A program made the position numbers and the translations under genes. 45,927 nt of DNA, taken from the NCBI GenBank assembly GCA_013349325.1, contig DUZX01000031.1:1-45927 (forward strand). Reading direction: 5' to 3'. Below the pieces are notes generated by a model. That model was not told the origin of the DNA. It saw only the letters and a list, made by a program, of their open reading frames with translations, and did not search any database. The DNA is from Desulfuromonadales bacterium (GTDB lineage Bacteria; Desulfobacterota; Desulfuromonadia; Geobacterales; Pseudopelobacteraceae). This document shows positions 33,871 to 42,148 of this stretch, piece after piece. Position 1 is the stretch's first letter, and every line of letters begins with the position of its first letter.

Positions 33871-36551
33871 CAGGCGGTTTGGAAGTCATCACAACCCACA
33901 CAAACGCCGATTTTGATTGTCTGGGGGCCATGGTTGCAGCGGCGCGATTGTATCCTGATGCGCTGCTGGCATTTCCCGGTGCGCAGGAAAAAGGGGTGCG
34001 CACGTTTCTAGCCCGTTATTCTGGAAATCTGCCGCACTTTACTCGTGCTAAAGATATCGACCTCGCATCAATCTCCCGTCTGATTATTGTTGATTGCCGT
34101 CAGGCCGCCCGCATCGGGCGCTTTGCGGAAATTCTGGATCGTCCCGGCCTGGAAATTGATATCTATGACCACCATCCACTGACCGAGCAGAGTATCCCGG
34201 CCAGTGGTGGCATTATTCGCGCCGGCGGTTCTTCGGCGGCGCTTCTGACCGGCGTCCTGATGCAGCGCAGTATATCTCTTTCACCTCTGGAGGCCACCGC
34301 GATATTGTTGGCTATCCACGATGATTCCGGTCACCTGCTGCTTCCGGCAACAACGCCTGAAGATTATCAGGTCGCTGGCTGGCTGCTGGGGCAGGGGGCC
34401 GACCTGGCGATCATAGCCGATGCGCTCAAACCTGATTTCAACCGCCAACAGCTGGCGATCCTCAAACAGCTGCTCTCCTCTCTCAAAACCATTCCGGTCA
34501 ACGGGTTGATTGTCTCGATTGCCAGTGCCGTTGCCTGTGAGTATGTGCCCAACCTGGCTTCTCTGGCGCATCTGATGCGCGACATCCAGAATCTGGACGT
34601 GCTGATTTGTGCTGTTGAGATGAAAGGAACGGTATTTCTGGTGGCACGCAGCCGGACTGCTGCGGTTGATGTCGCCCGACTCATGAAGCTCTTTGGAGGC
34701 GGGGGGCACGCAGCTGCAGCTTCCGCTACGGTGCGGGAGTTCTCTCTAAACGAGGTGCTGGAGCGGCTTGACGAGCAGGTACTCCTGTTGGCGCATGCTG
34801 ACCGGACTGCTGCCGAGATCATGTCAGCTCCGGTTAAGACCATCCCCGAATCTCTGACGGTGAGCGCTGCGCTTGACATGCTGACCCGCTACTCGTGCAA
34901 CGCCATGCCGGTTGTGGCCGATAAACGAATGGTCGGTGTCATTTCGCGCAAGACCGCAGAAAAGGCGCTCTATCATGGTTTGGGTGACGCTCCTGTTACG
35001 GATTACATGCAGACGGAGTTCATGCGTGCGTCGCTTCAGACGTTATCAGCTGAAATTCAGGAGTACATGATTGTCAGAAATCGTCGTTTTGTCCCGGTGT
35101 TTGACGGTGAACAGCTTGTGGGGGCTGTGACGCGCACCGATATCATGCGGTTGGCTTTTGGTGGTAGTCGCGGACGCCAGGAAACCGTCTACGACCTTGA
35201 TGTCATGCAGGACACATCCCGTGAGCGATCGGTTGCCGATCTTGTCAAGCGGCACCTGCCTGAAGCGATTACAGAGTTGCTCAGTCAGTTGGGTGAAGCC
35301 GCCGATGAACTGGGGATGCAGATCTATGCGGTCGGCGGATTTGTGCGCGATCTGATTCTGGGCGTGCCTAACCTGGATATCGATGTGACGGTTGAGGGGG
35401 ACGGGATCCTCTTTGCAGAGCGTTTTTCCCTCCGTCACGGCTGTCGTGTCCGCTCTCATACGGCCTTCGGTACGGCGGTGATCGTATTTCCATCCGGCAG
35501 CAAGGTTGATGTGGCCAGTACCCGTCTGGAGTATTACGAATCACCCGGTGTTCTGCCAACGGTAGAACGGGCTTCGTTGCGGCATGACCTCTATCGACGG
35601 GATTTTACGATTAACACCCTGGCGGTCTGTCTGAACAGGCCTGACTTCGGCGCGCTGACTGATTACTTCGGTGGGCGTCAGGACCTACAGGAACAGGTGG
35701 TGCGTGTGTTGCACAGTCTCTCGTTTGTCGAGGATCCAACCCGCATGTTCCGGGCGGTCCGCTTTGAACAACGGCTCGGTTTTCACATCGCTCCGCATAC
35801 CGAGAATCTGATCCATAGTGCCGTACGCATGCAGGTGCTGGACAAGCTGGGAGGCACGCGCCTGTTTAATGAACTGGTGCAGATCATGCGGGAAAAGGAA
35901 CCGTTGGCGGCAATCGAGCGCCTCTCGGCTTTGGGATTGCTGCCGTCCATTCATCCGGCGCTCAGGTTGCTGCCGGCATCGCACAAGGTCCTGGTGGAAA
36001 CGCGACAGGTCATGGCCTGGTTCCGGTTGCTGTTTTTGGATGATCCCTGCGAAACATGGCAGGTCTGGTTTTTGGGGCTGTGCGACGAGTTACGTCAGGA
36101 TGAATTTCGCGAAGCCTGCCAGCGTCTGGCGGTGCCGGAACGGATGGCGGTCCGCCTTTTCGAACAGCGCAGCCGGGCCCATCACATTCTGAGCGCAATC
36201 AAAGTGCGGCTGAAGCGCGCCCCTGAAGTGGCGTACAGTGAAATCTATCGCTGGTTCAGCGGACTGTCGTTGGAAGTGCTGCTCTATCTGGCGTCCCATG
36301 TCAATAGTGAGCAGACCAGACGTTTTGTGTCGCTTTATGTAACAAAGTTGCGTAGTATTGCCCCCTTGCTGGACGGAGATGATCTGTTGGCGCTCGGCTT
36401 AAAGCCCGGTCCGCAGTTCAGGCAGATCAGGGATCGTCTGCTGCAGGCGCGACTGGATGGCCGGGTCGTCAGTCGCGAGGATGAGCTTGCTATCGTGCAG
36501 GAGACGTTTACGCCAAACGACCGGACTAGTGTGGTATTAATGCAACAGTGA
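33867..36551 (+). CDS. DHH phosphoesterase-CBS-CBS-nucleotidyltransferase fusion (A-adding/poly(A) polymerase type)
   Basis: The 894-residue product has an N-terminal DHH/DHHA1-type phosphoesterase (about 1-310; THTNADFDCLG, VDCRQA, YDHHP), two CBS domains (about 315-435; IMSAPVKTIPES and YMQTEFMRASLQ), and a class II nucleotidyltransferase with GGFVRD (490-495) and DIDVTVEGD in the head domain, then RRDFTINTLAV and DPTRMFRAVRFEQRLGF in the neck. In Geobacter sulfurreducens CCA addition is split between separate CC-adding and A-adding enzymes; this layout resembles the A-adding or poly(A) polymerase type. The TTG start (33867) gives a TTGA overlap with the PilZ stop; a second TTG (33879) that begins LEVITTH is equally possible. 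No CC-adding partner is in the window. Confidence 0.92.
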   Translation: MTGGLEVITTHTNADFDCLGAMVAAARLYPDALLAFPGAQEKGVRTFLARYSGNLPHFTRAKDIDLASISRLIIVDCRQAARIGRFAEILDRPGLEIDIYDHHPLTEQSIPASGGIIRAGGSSAALLTGVLMQRSISLSPLEATAILLAIHDDSGHLLLPATTPEDYQVAGWLLGQGADLAIIADALKPDFNRQQLAILKQLLSSLKTIPVNGLIVSIASAVACEYVPNLASLAHLMRDIQNLDVLICAVEMKGTVFLVARSRTAAVDVARLMKLFGGGGHAAAASATVREFSLNEVLERLDEQVLLLAHADRTAAEIMSAPVKTIPESLTVSAALDMLTRYSCNAMPVVADKRMVGVISRKTAEKALYHGLGDAPVTDYMQTEFMRASLQTLSAEIQEYMIVRNRRFVPVFDGEQLVGAVTRTDIMRLAFGGSRGRQETVYDLDVMQDTSRERSVADLVKRHLPEAITELLSQLGEAADELGMQIYAVGGFVRDLILGVPNLDIDVTVEGDGILFAERFSLRHGCRVRSHTAFGTAVIVFPSGSKVDVASTRLEYYESPGVLPTVERASLRHDLYRRDFTINTLAVCLNRPDFGALTDYFGGRQDLQEQVVRVLHSLSFVEDPTRMFRAVRFEQRLGFHIAPHTENLIHSAVRMQVLDKLGGTRLFNELVQIMREKEPLAAIERLSALGLLPSIHPALRLLPASHKVLVETRQVMAWFRLLFLDDPCETWQVWFLGLCDELRQDEFREACQRLAVPERMAVRLFEQRSRAHHILSAIKVRLKRAPEVAYSEIYRWFSGLSLEVLLYLASHVNSEQTRRFVSLYVTKLRSIAPLLDGDDLLALGLKPGPQFRQIRDRLLQARLDGRVVSREDELAIVQETFTPNDRTSVVLMQQ

Positions 36552-36732
36552 TTGGCGTGTCGACACACGTTTGATCCACGTGATGGTTCCGTGTTTTTGT
36601 TTTTTCAAGACGAAACCCGTTGATATTCAGATTAAAAATGCGTGCAAAACGGAATCTGTAGAATTTCGGTCTGTTTATTGCTTTATAACCAGATACCAGA
36701 CCAAGATTCCACCTACGACGAGGTATATAACG

Positions 36733-37125
36733 ATGAAAAATTTCAGAAAGACGATAACTCTGGCACTACTGGTCATATTCGTTATGACGGCATCATCCTC
36801 ATACGCATCAGATAACACATTGCGTGAAGTGTTTGAAGACGCCTTTTACGGTGCCGGAATCGGAGCGTTGGTAGGAGCCGCTTTTATGGCTTTTACCAAA
36901 AAACCGGCAGATCACCTGGAAAACATCGGCTACGGTGCCGCTGTGGGCGTTCTGGCAGGGTCCGCCTATGGAATGGCAAAGTCGGCCCGTGCTCTGGCTC
37001 AGATCGATAACGGTCGCATACGGATTGCCGTCCCCATGATTGTTCCTGATCTGGTCGAATCCCCGTCCACCCGTCAAACCACCGTGATGTGGCACGCCAA
37101 TATCCTGCGAGGAACATTCAACTGA
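36733..37125 (+). CDS. Secreted protein with a glycine-zipper membrane segment
   Basis: The 130-residue precursor has a signal peptide (MKNFRKTITLALLVIFVMTA..., cleavage near SSSYAS) and two glycine-zipper-like segments (AGIGALVGAAFMAF and GYGAAVGVLAGSAYG), typical of small outer-membrane or periplasmic lipid-associated proteins. I do not recognise a specific function. The start ATG (36733) has a GAGGT element nine bases upstream, whereas an open frame from 36571 encodes an unlikely extension. A 181-base gap separates it from the fusion gene upstream, including a weak hairpin with T runs (36577-36606), so it probably has its own promoter. A strong terminator follows. Confidence 0.75.
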   Translation: MKNFRKTITLALLVIFVMTASSSYASDNTLREVFEDAFYGAGIGALVGAAFMAFTKKPADHLENIGYGAAVGVLAGSAYGMAKSARALAQIDNGRIRIAVPMIVPDLVESPSTRQTTVMWHANILRGTFN

Positions 37126-37150
37126 CGTACTGTCCGGCACTCACCCTTCT

Positions 37151-37187
37151 AAAAGCCCACTGCGATTCCGCAGCGGGCTTTTTTTGT
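37151..37187 (+). terminator. Strong rho-independent terminator after the glycine-zipper gene
   Basis: A long stem of AAAGCCC-a-CTGCG with CGCAG-c-GGGCTTT (37152-37181) and a 4-base loop runs into an unbroken T tract. It ends transcription 26 bases past the stop codon and insulates ppnP. Confidence 0.93.
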
Positions 37188-37248
37188 TTGCTTCGTTACG
37201 GCTCCTACAGGTATAACGGTCACATTACGATACCCTCAGGAGGATACT

Positions 37249-37563
37249 ATGTCAGAGTTTACAAATGTAACAGTTGTCAAGAAGGCCAATATCTTTTTTG
37301 GTGGTCAGGTTACCAGCCGTTCCGTACTGTTTCCCGACGGCAGCAAAAAAACGTTGGGGGTTATGCAGGAAGGCGAATATGAATTTTCGACTGACGTAAA
37401 CGAAGTTCTCGAAATTATGTCCGGCGAACTAGAGTGGCAACTACAGGGAGAACGCAGCTGGAAGAAAGTCCGTGCTGGCGAATCTTTTACCGTGCCTGCT
37501 CACAACTCATTCTTATTGAAAGTATCGGCGGTAACGGACTACTGCTGTTCCTTCGGTAAATAA
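37249..37563 (+). CDS. ppnP: Pyrimidine/purine nucleoside phosphorylase PpnP
   Basis: PpnP (YaiE/DUF1255) is a small cupin-fold enzyme that phosphorolyses several nucleosides to free bases and ribose 1-phosphate. The 104-residue product has family features such as NVTVVKKANIFFGGQVTSRS, the GVMQEGEYEFST strand, LEIMSGELEWQL and ESFTVPAHNSFLLKV. A strong CAGGAGG site precedes the ATG. It follows a terminator and is 12 bases ahead of gluQ, so it may start a new unit. No nucleotide-salvage neighbours are present. Confidence 0.93.
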   Translation: MSEFTNVTVVKKANIFFGGQVTSRSVLFPDGSKKTLGVMQEGEYEFSTDVNEVLEIMSGELEWQLQGERSWKKVRAGESFTVPAHNSFLLKVSAVTDYCCSFGK

Positions 37564-37575
37564 CAGACCTCCTCC

Positions 37576-38553
37576 ATGAACGACAATGCGGGCCATCAGG
37601 TTACCGGCCGTTTTGCGCCATCACCGACCGGGGCTCTACATCTCGGTTCGCTGGTCGCGGCAGTGGGAAGTTATCTGATGGCAAAGCGCGACGGTGGCCG
37701 CTGGCTTGTTCGACTGGATGATCTGGATGTGCCACGTCAGCTGCCCGGTATGGCCGATGATATCCTGCGGACGCTGGAAACATTCGGATTGCAGTGGGAT
37801 GGCGATGTCGCACGGCAGAGCCGGAATACGGGTGAGTATCAACGGGCTTTTGAGGTACTGCGGCAGCAGGGTTTGCTCTACCCCTGCTGCTGTTCACGTA
37901 AAGATCTGGCGATGGCGTCGTCGGCACCGGCTGCAGACGACGGCAGTATTCCCTATGTCGGTAGCTGCCGGAACGGTCTGCCGGAAAATTTTGCCGTCAT
38001 CCGCTCCTGGCGACTGCTAGTGGGGGAGGGCGAGATCCGTTTCGATGACCTGCGCAGCGGAGTGGTCTGTCAACGGCTCGACCGGCTGTGTGGAGATTTT
38101 GCCGTCAGGCGCGGAACCGGAGAGTTTACCTATCAGCTGGCGGTTGTGGTGGATGACTATCTGGCAGGAGTGACACAGGTGGTGCGTGGCGATGACCTGC
38201 TCGACTCTACGCCCCGGCAGATATATCTTCAGCGGCTGCTCGGCTATCCGCAACCGGAATATTGCCATCTGCCGCTGGTAACCGGCCCGACGGGTGCCAA
38301 GTTGAGCAAGCGCGATCACCTGGTATCGCATTCTCTGGGTTCCTGTGCAGGACGCGAGCGCGACCTGTTGATCGCTGTGCTTCGCTTTCTTGGTCTTCGT
38401 CCGCCGGTGGGGCTGGAGGAATGTCCCTGCAGCGATATTCTGCAGTGGGGTGTCACCCGTTTTGACCCTTGTATGCTTCCTGCTCAAGGAGGTGTCTGTA
38501 GCGCGACATGCGTTAGCACGGAAACTGCTGCTTCACAGAAGGAGGCACGATAA
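37576..38553 (+). CDS. gluQ: Glutamyl-queuosine tRNA(Asp) synthetase (GluQRS)
   Basis: GluQRS attaches glutamate to the queuosine base at the wobble position of tRNA(Asp); it resembles the catalytic half of glutamyl-tRNA synthetase without an anticodon domain. The 325-residue product has HIGH-like ALHLGSLV, a zinc site (CCCS with YVGSC, about 98-130), and KMSKS-like AKLSKRD. It reads as a complete gene. No ribosome-binding site is clear before the ATG. The stop at 38551-38553 is followed at once by the ATG of the SPFH gene, whose ribosome-binding site lies inside the gluQ 3' end, so the genes are coupled. Confidence 0.95.
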   Translation: MNDNAGHQVTGRFAPSPTGALHLGSLVAAVGSYLMAKRDGGRWLVRLDDLDVPRQLPGMADDILRTLETFGLQWDGDVARQSRNTGEYQRAFEVLRQQGLLYPCCCSRKDLAMASSAPAADDGSIPYVGSCRNGLPENFAVIRSWRLLVGEGEIRFDDLRSGVVCQRLDRLCGDFAVRRGTGEFTYQLAVVVDDYLAGVTQVVRGDDLLDSTPRQIYLQRLLGYPQPEYCHLPLVTGPTGAKLSKRDHLVSHSLGSCAGRERDLLIAVLRFLGLRPPVGLEECPCSDILQWGVTRFDPCMLPAQGGVCSATCVSTETAASQKEAR

Positions 38554-39648
38554 ATGTCCTTATGGGAAAAAGTAACTGCAGAACTCCTGGATATTATCGA
38601 ATGGACCGACGACTCAAGCGATACCCTGGTCTGGAGGTTCCCGAGATTTGATAATGAGATCAAATACGGTGCCCAGCTGATCGTACGTCAGGCGCAGTCC
38701 GCCGTTTTCGTGGATCGCGGGAAGATCGCCGATGTCTTTTCAGATGGTCAACATTCGCTGACGACTAGAAACCTGCCGCTTCTGACGACTCTTCTGGGGT
38801 GGAAATACGGCTTTCACAGTCCGTTTAAAGCGGAAGTCTATTTTGTCAACACGCGCAATTTTACCAACCTCAAATGGGGCACCAAAAATCCGGTCATGAT
38901 GCGTGATCAGGAGTTCGGGGCCGTACGACTGCGCTCATTCGGCACGTATGTGGTGCGGGTCTGCGACCCTGCCAGCTTTATCCGGGCAATTGTCGGTACG
39001 GGCGGCCATTTTACGCTGGACGATATCAGCGAACAGTTGCGCAATCTTATCGTCAGCAGATTTGCCGACGCTCTCGGGGAGAGCGGCATTGCGCTGCTTG
39101 ATCTGGCCGCCAATTATGATGAACTGTCGGAACTGTTGACACAGAAGATTGCGCCTGAATTTCTGGAATACGGCCTCGAAGTATCCAAACTGCTGATCGA
39201 AAATATCTCTCTGCCGCTGGAGGTTGAGCAGGCGCTCGACAAACGCAGCAGTATGGGCATCATTGGCAACCTCGACAATTTCGTCAAATTTCAGGCCGCC
39301 AACGCCATGGAGAGCGCCGCCAAAAATCCGGGGGGCGATGCTTCGGCGGGAGTCGGCATGGGAATGGGCTTTGCCATGGCCAATCAGCTCGGGAAATTGA
39401 TGGGTACTTCGCCGGATAGCGCACCGGAAACGCCCCCCGCGTTGCCGGGTGAGACGTATTATGTCGGGAAAAACGGCACTAAAACCGGGCCGTTTGATCA
39501 GCAGACGATCATTGCCAGCATACAGGCGGGAAGTGTGACCGGAGAAACCCTGCTCTGGAAACAGGGGATGGCTGGATGGGAAAAGGGCGCTGCTTTTGCT
39601 GAGTTCAAAATGTTTCTTGCGGTAACACCACCTCCGCTACCGGAATAA
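38554..39648 (+). CDS. SPFH/band-7 family protein with C-terminal GYF-type domain
   Basis: The 364-residue product starts with an SPFH-like domain of the YdjI/virion-core type (about 1-240; ELLDIIEWTDDSSDTLVWRFP, GAQLIVRQAQSAVFVDRGK, then an NTRNFTNLKWGTKNPV block), a glycine-rich and alanine-rich linker (about 265-290), and a C-terminal GYF_2-type domain (about 298-345; YYVGKNGTKTGPF...GETLLWKQGMAGWEKG). No membrane segment is evident. Related SPFH-zinc ribbon pairs occur in many bacteria and are poorly understood; some are linked to membrane repair. It has a GGAGG site and lies directly after gluQ and before a zinc-ribbon gene. Confidence 0.88.
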   Translation: MSLWEKVTAELLDIIEWTDDSSDTLVWRFPRFDNEIKYGAQLIVRQAQSAVFVDRGKIADVFSDGQHSLTTRNLPLLTTLLGWKYGFHSPFKAEVYFVNTRNFTNLKWGTKNPVMMRDQEFGAVRLRSFGTYVVRVCDPASFIRAIVGTGGHFTLDDISEQLRNLIVSRFADALGESGIALLDLAANYDELSELLTQKIAPEFLEYGLEVSKLLIENISLPLEVEQALDKRSSMGIIGNLDNFVKFQAANAMESAAKNPGGDASAGVGMGMGFAMANQLGKLMGTSPDSAPETPPALPGETYYVGKNGTKTGPFDQQTIIASIQAGSVTGETLLWKQGMAGWEKGAAFAEFKMFLAVTPPPLPE

Positions 39649-39665
39649 TAAACCAAGGAGACTCC

Positions 39666-40370
39666 GTGGCGAACTGCACCAACTGCTCAGCTCCCCTTCC
39701 GCTGGACTCAATCACCTGTACATATTGTGGCAGCCGCAATGATGCCGATCTTGCCGGTGTTCACTATTTCACAACTCATGAACTTGAATCAGGGCGGACC
39801 TGTCCGCGCTGTGCTGTTCCGCTACGGACAATTGACCTGAATATCAACGGAAGATTCCTGATTGAGCGCTGCGATGGGTGTCTGGGGCTCTTTTTTGACC
39901 CGAATGAGCTGGAAACATTGCTGGAGGCTACTGTTACCAACGTGTTCAATATTGACAGAAGCCATCTGGACAGCATCAACGCCCTCAGGAAAGATGACTA
40001 CGGCGTCAGCTACATCAAGTGCCCGGTCTGCAGCACGATCATGAACCGGGTAAATTTCGGCCTTAAAAGCGGTGTCATCGTCGATCGCTGCCGCGAGCAT
40101 GGTGTCTGGCTTGATGGTGGTGAGTTGCGCCATCTGTTTGAGTGGATGAAGGCGGGTGGCAAACTGCTACAGCAGGAACGGGCCGAAGAGCAGAAGAGAA
40201 TCGAGACACGGGAACTGGAACGGGAAAGACGGAAACAGCAGGTCCCGTCTGCAGCGGACGGGACTTCTGCGGGTGATATACGCTTTGATTTGTTTGGCGG
40301 CACGTTACGACAATCTGATCCGGATCTGTTTGATATCGTTATAAAAGCGGTTCGTTTTTTTGCGAAATAG
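39666..40370 (+). CDS. Protein with TFIIB-type zinc ribbons
   Basis: The 234-residue product has three zinc-binding stretches: CTNC with CTYC near the N-terminus, CPRC with CDGC (about 40-75), and CPVC with a terminal REHGVWLDGGELRHL (about 115-160) typical of zf-TFIIB/DUF-type ribbons. A Glu/Arg-rich helix (about 175-200) and a short C-terminal IVIKAVRFFAK follow. The function is unknown, but these proteins are often encoded next to SPFH genes, as here (17-base gap). It starts with GTG preceded by AAGGAG. Confidence 0.85.
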   Translation: MANCTNCSAPLPLDSITCTYCGSRNDADLAGVHYFTTHELESGRTCPRCAVPLRTIDLNINGRFLIERCDGCLGLFFDPNELETLLEATVTNVFNIDRSHLDSINALRKDDYGVSYIKCPVCSTIMNRVNFGLKSGVIVDRCREHGVWLDGGELRHLFEWMKAGGKLLQQERAEEQKRIETRELERERRKQQVPSAADGTSAGDIRFDLFGGTLRQSDPDLFDIVIKAVRFFAK

Positions 40371-40391
40371 AGGGATATTATCCGCCGCTTT

Positions 40392-40898
40392 TTATCCCGC
40401 CGCCATTTCTCTCGTAATCCTCTTCACCGGCGCATAAAAACCGGCTGTGATCATTTTTTTCAATACGTCATTGGCTTTTTTGAGGTCAAGCACTCCGCTC
40501 CGCACCGCTTTAATCAGAATGCCGATTGTTCCGGTCAGCGGTACGCCTAAACGGACCCCTTCACTTCGTGCCAGACGATCATCGCAGGCAAACACATATC
40601 CGCGACAGGCGGCAAGTGCCAGACATGACGATTCACCATCGCCGAGCGAAACTGCTATGCGTGCATACAGGTGTCGTTCAGCGGGTGTCGCAAGGTCCTC
40701 CTGACGTGGCCACCCTTCTGATAAAGATGTAACCAATACTTCAAGATCGGTATGCCCCTGACGAACGCCGCGCAAAACCTCTGCAACGACAAAGCCGGAA
40801 CAACAGGCGTTTGCAGGATACATCCTGTGCAATAACTTCAGTTGACCGGCTTTTGCAAAATTACTGACTACCATGGTATCAAAAATCAGATCAGGCAT
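40392..40898 (-). CDS. PIN-domain toxin-like nuclease (VapC/DUF3368 type)
   Basis: This 168-residue PIN-like protein has acidic residues that match the family's metal site: D in LIFDTMVVSNFAKAG, E in VVAEVLRG, D/E in LGDGESSCLALA and DDRLARSEG. PIN toxins usually cut RNA; this family is generally paired with UPF0175-type antitoxins. The ATG at 40898 overlaps the antitoxin stop by 8 bases (ATGCCTGA); an in-frame start at 40928 is less likely. It lies 22 bases from the convergent zinc-ribbon gene. Whether it is toxic has not been shown by sequence. Confidence 0.82.
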   Translation of the reverse strand: MPDLIFDTMVVSNFAKAGQLKLLHRMYPANACCSGFVVAEVLRGVRQGHTDLEVLVTSLSEGWPRQEDLATPAERHLYARIAVSLGDGESSCLALAACRGYVFACDDRLARSEGVRLGVPLTGTIGILIKAVRSGVLDLKKANDVLKKMITAGFYAPVKRITREMAAG

Positions 40899-41199
40899 TG
40901 GCGGCGTCGGGCATGATTTCGTCAGCACCCTGAACTAACTGCAACAAACCTCGTTCTTTTAGGTAGCTCCGTGCTGTCAGAGGATCGACCCCCAGCGATT
41001 CGGCCAGTTTCCCCATACTTATAAAGCCCTCGCGGTATGCGGCCAGCGCTACCTGATGGCGACGTTCAACAGTATCAGTGGTAATGGAGCTGTCTATGGC
41101 ATCGCGTACAAGTTCTCCTAGAGTGCTGTGCAGGGAAGCTGACATCTGTTTCAAGGTTATATGCTGATGGTGGGTCAGCATGACATTGGTCCGGATCAT
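40891..41199 (-). CDS. Antitoxin-like protein with RHH-like start and UPF0175-type C-terminus
   Basis: The 102-residue product has an N-terminal segment (MIRTNVMLTHHQHITLKQM...) that looks like a ribbon-helix-helix DNA-binding domain and a C-terminal half (HQVALAAYREGFISMGKLAE... ) resembling the UPF0175 antitoxin domain, with the helix AESLGVDPLTARSYLKERG. It would bind both DNA (autoregulation) and the PIN toxin. GAGGTGA precedes the ATG. It is upstream of the toxin, which is the usual order, and a good promoter lies just upstream. Confidence 0.8.
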   Translation of the reverse strand: MIRTNVMLTHHQHITLKQMSASLHSTLGELVRDAIDSSITTDTVERRHQVALAAYREGFISMGKLAESLGVDPLTARSYLKERGLLQLVQGADEIMPDAANA

Positions 41200-41233
41200 T
41201 CGTCACCTCGTATGTGTTTAATATCATGTACCT

Positions 41234-41262
41234 ATAGTAGAGGGCGATTTATACTGCGTCAA
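41234..41262 (-). promoter_or_regulatory. Candidate sigma70 promoter of the toxin-antitoxin pair
   Basis: On the minus strand TTGACG (41257-41262), a 17-base spacer and TACTAT (41234-41239) lie 35 bases upstream of the antitoxin ATG and end 7 bases before the sucD stop. This would let the toxin-antitoxin pair be transcribed on its own. Confidence 0.65.
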
Positions 41263-41269
41263 GCAGAAT

Positions 41270-42145
41270 TCAGATAGCTTTTAGCGCCTCCAGCATGGCC
41301 TCTCCCATTTTTGTCGGGCTGGTCGCCACCACGACGCCGCACTCCTGCAGTATCCGGATCTTATCTGCTGCCTTGCCCTTGCCGGCGGTGATGATTGCAC
41401 CGGCGTGCCCCATGCGTTTGCCGGGAGGAGCCGTGACACCGGCGATGAAGGCTGCTACCGGCTTGGTCATGTTCTGTTTGATCCATTCGGCGGCAGCCTC
41501 TTCAGCTCCGCCACCAATTTCACCGATCATGAAAACGCCCTCGGTGCTCGAGTCCTGATTAAAGAGATTCAGTACGTCGATGAAGTTCATGCCGATGATC
41601 GGGTCACCACCGATGCCGACGCAGGTGGACTGACCAAGCCCGGCATCGCTCAACTGCTTGACCGCCTCATAGGTCAGCGTGCCGCTGCGCGAAACAACCC
41701 CGATCTTTCCGGGTGTGTGGATGTGCCCCGGCATGATGCCGACCTTACATTCTCCCGGAGTAATGATGCCGGGGCAGTTGGGGCCGATCAGACGCGTGCT
41801 GCTCCCCTGCAGAACCGCCTTGACCGGGACCATATCGCGGATCGGAATACCTTCCGTGATGCAGACCGCTAAACCGAGGCCGGCATCGATTACCTCCATG
41901 ATGGCGTCAGCAGCAGCCGGTGGCGGTACGAAGATCATAGCCGCGTTGGCCTCGGTGTATCTGGCCGCTTCGGCCACGGTATTGAACACCGGAATTCCCT
42001 CGATATGGATTCCCCCTTTACCGGGGGTGACGCCGGCTACGACGACGGTACCGTAATCGCGACACTGGCGGGTATGGAACAGACCACTGCGGCCGGTGAT
42101 GCCCTGAACAACAATTCTGGAATTTTTATTGACAAGAATTGACAT
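41270..42145 (-). CDS. sucD: Succinyl-CoA synthetase alpha subunit
   Basis: SucD carries the phosphohistidine and CoA-binding site of the TCA-cycle enzyme that interconverts succinyl-CoA and succinate with ATP or GTP formation. The 291-residue product has the CoA-binding N-domain ([29 protein letters not shown]), [15 protein letters not shown] and the phosphorylated His in [16 protein letters not shown]. It starts 3 bases after sucC, with its ribosome-binding site GGGAGGTG inside the sucC tail. The window shows no other TCA genes. Confidence 0.97.
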   Translation of the reverse strand: MSILVNKNSRIVVQGITGRSGLFHTRQCRDYGTVVVAGVTPGKGGIHIEGIPVFNTVAEAARYTEANAAMIFVPPPAAADAIMEVIDAGLGLAVCITEGIPIRDMVPVKAVLQGSSTRLIGPNCPGIITPGECKVGIMPGHIHTPGKIGVVSRSGTLTYEAVKQLSDAGLGQSTCVGIGGDPIIGMNFIDVLNLFNQDSSTEGVFMIGEIGGGAEEAAAEWIKQNMTKPVAAFIAGVTAPPGKRMGHAGAIITAGKGKAADKIRILQECGVVVATSPTKMGEAMLEALKAI

Positions 42146-42148
42146 GGC

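Noticed and set aside
36552..36606. Terminator after the DHH-CBS-nucleotidyltransferase gene
   Set aside because: T runs follow, but the stems next to them are only 4-5 bp, so it is not listed as a feature.
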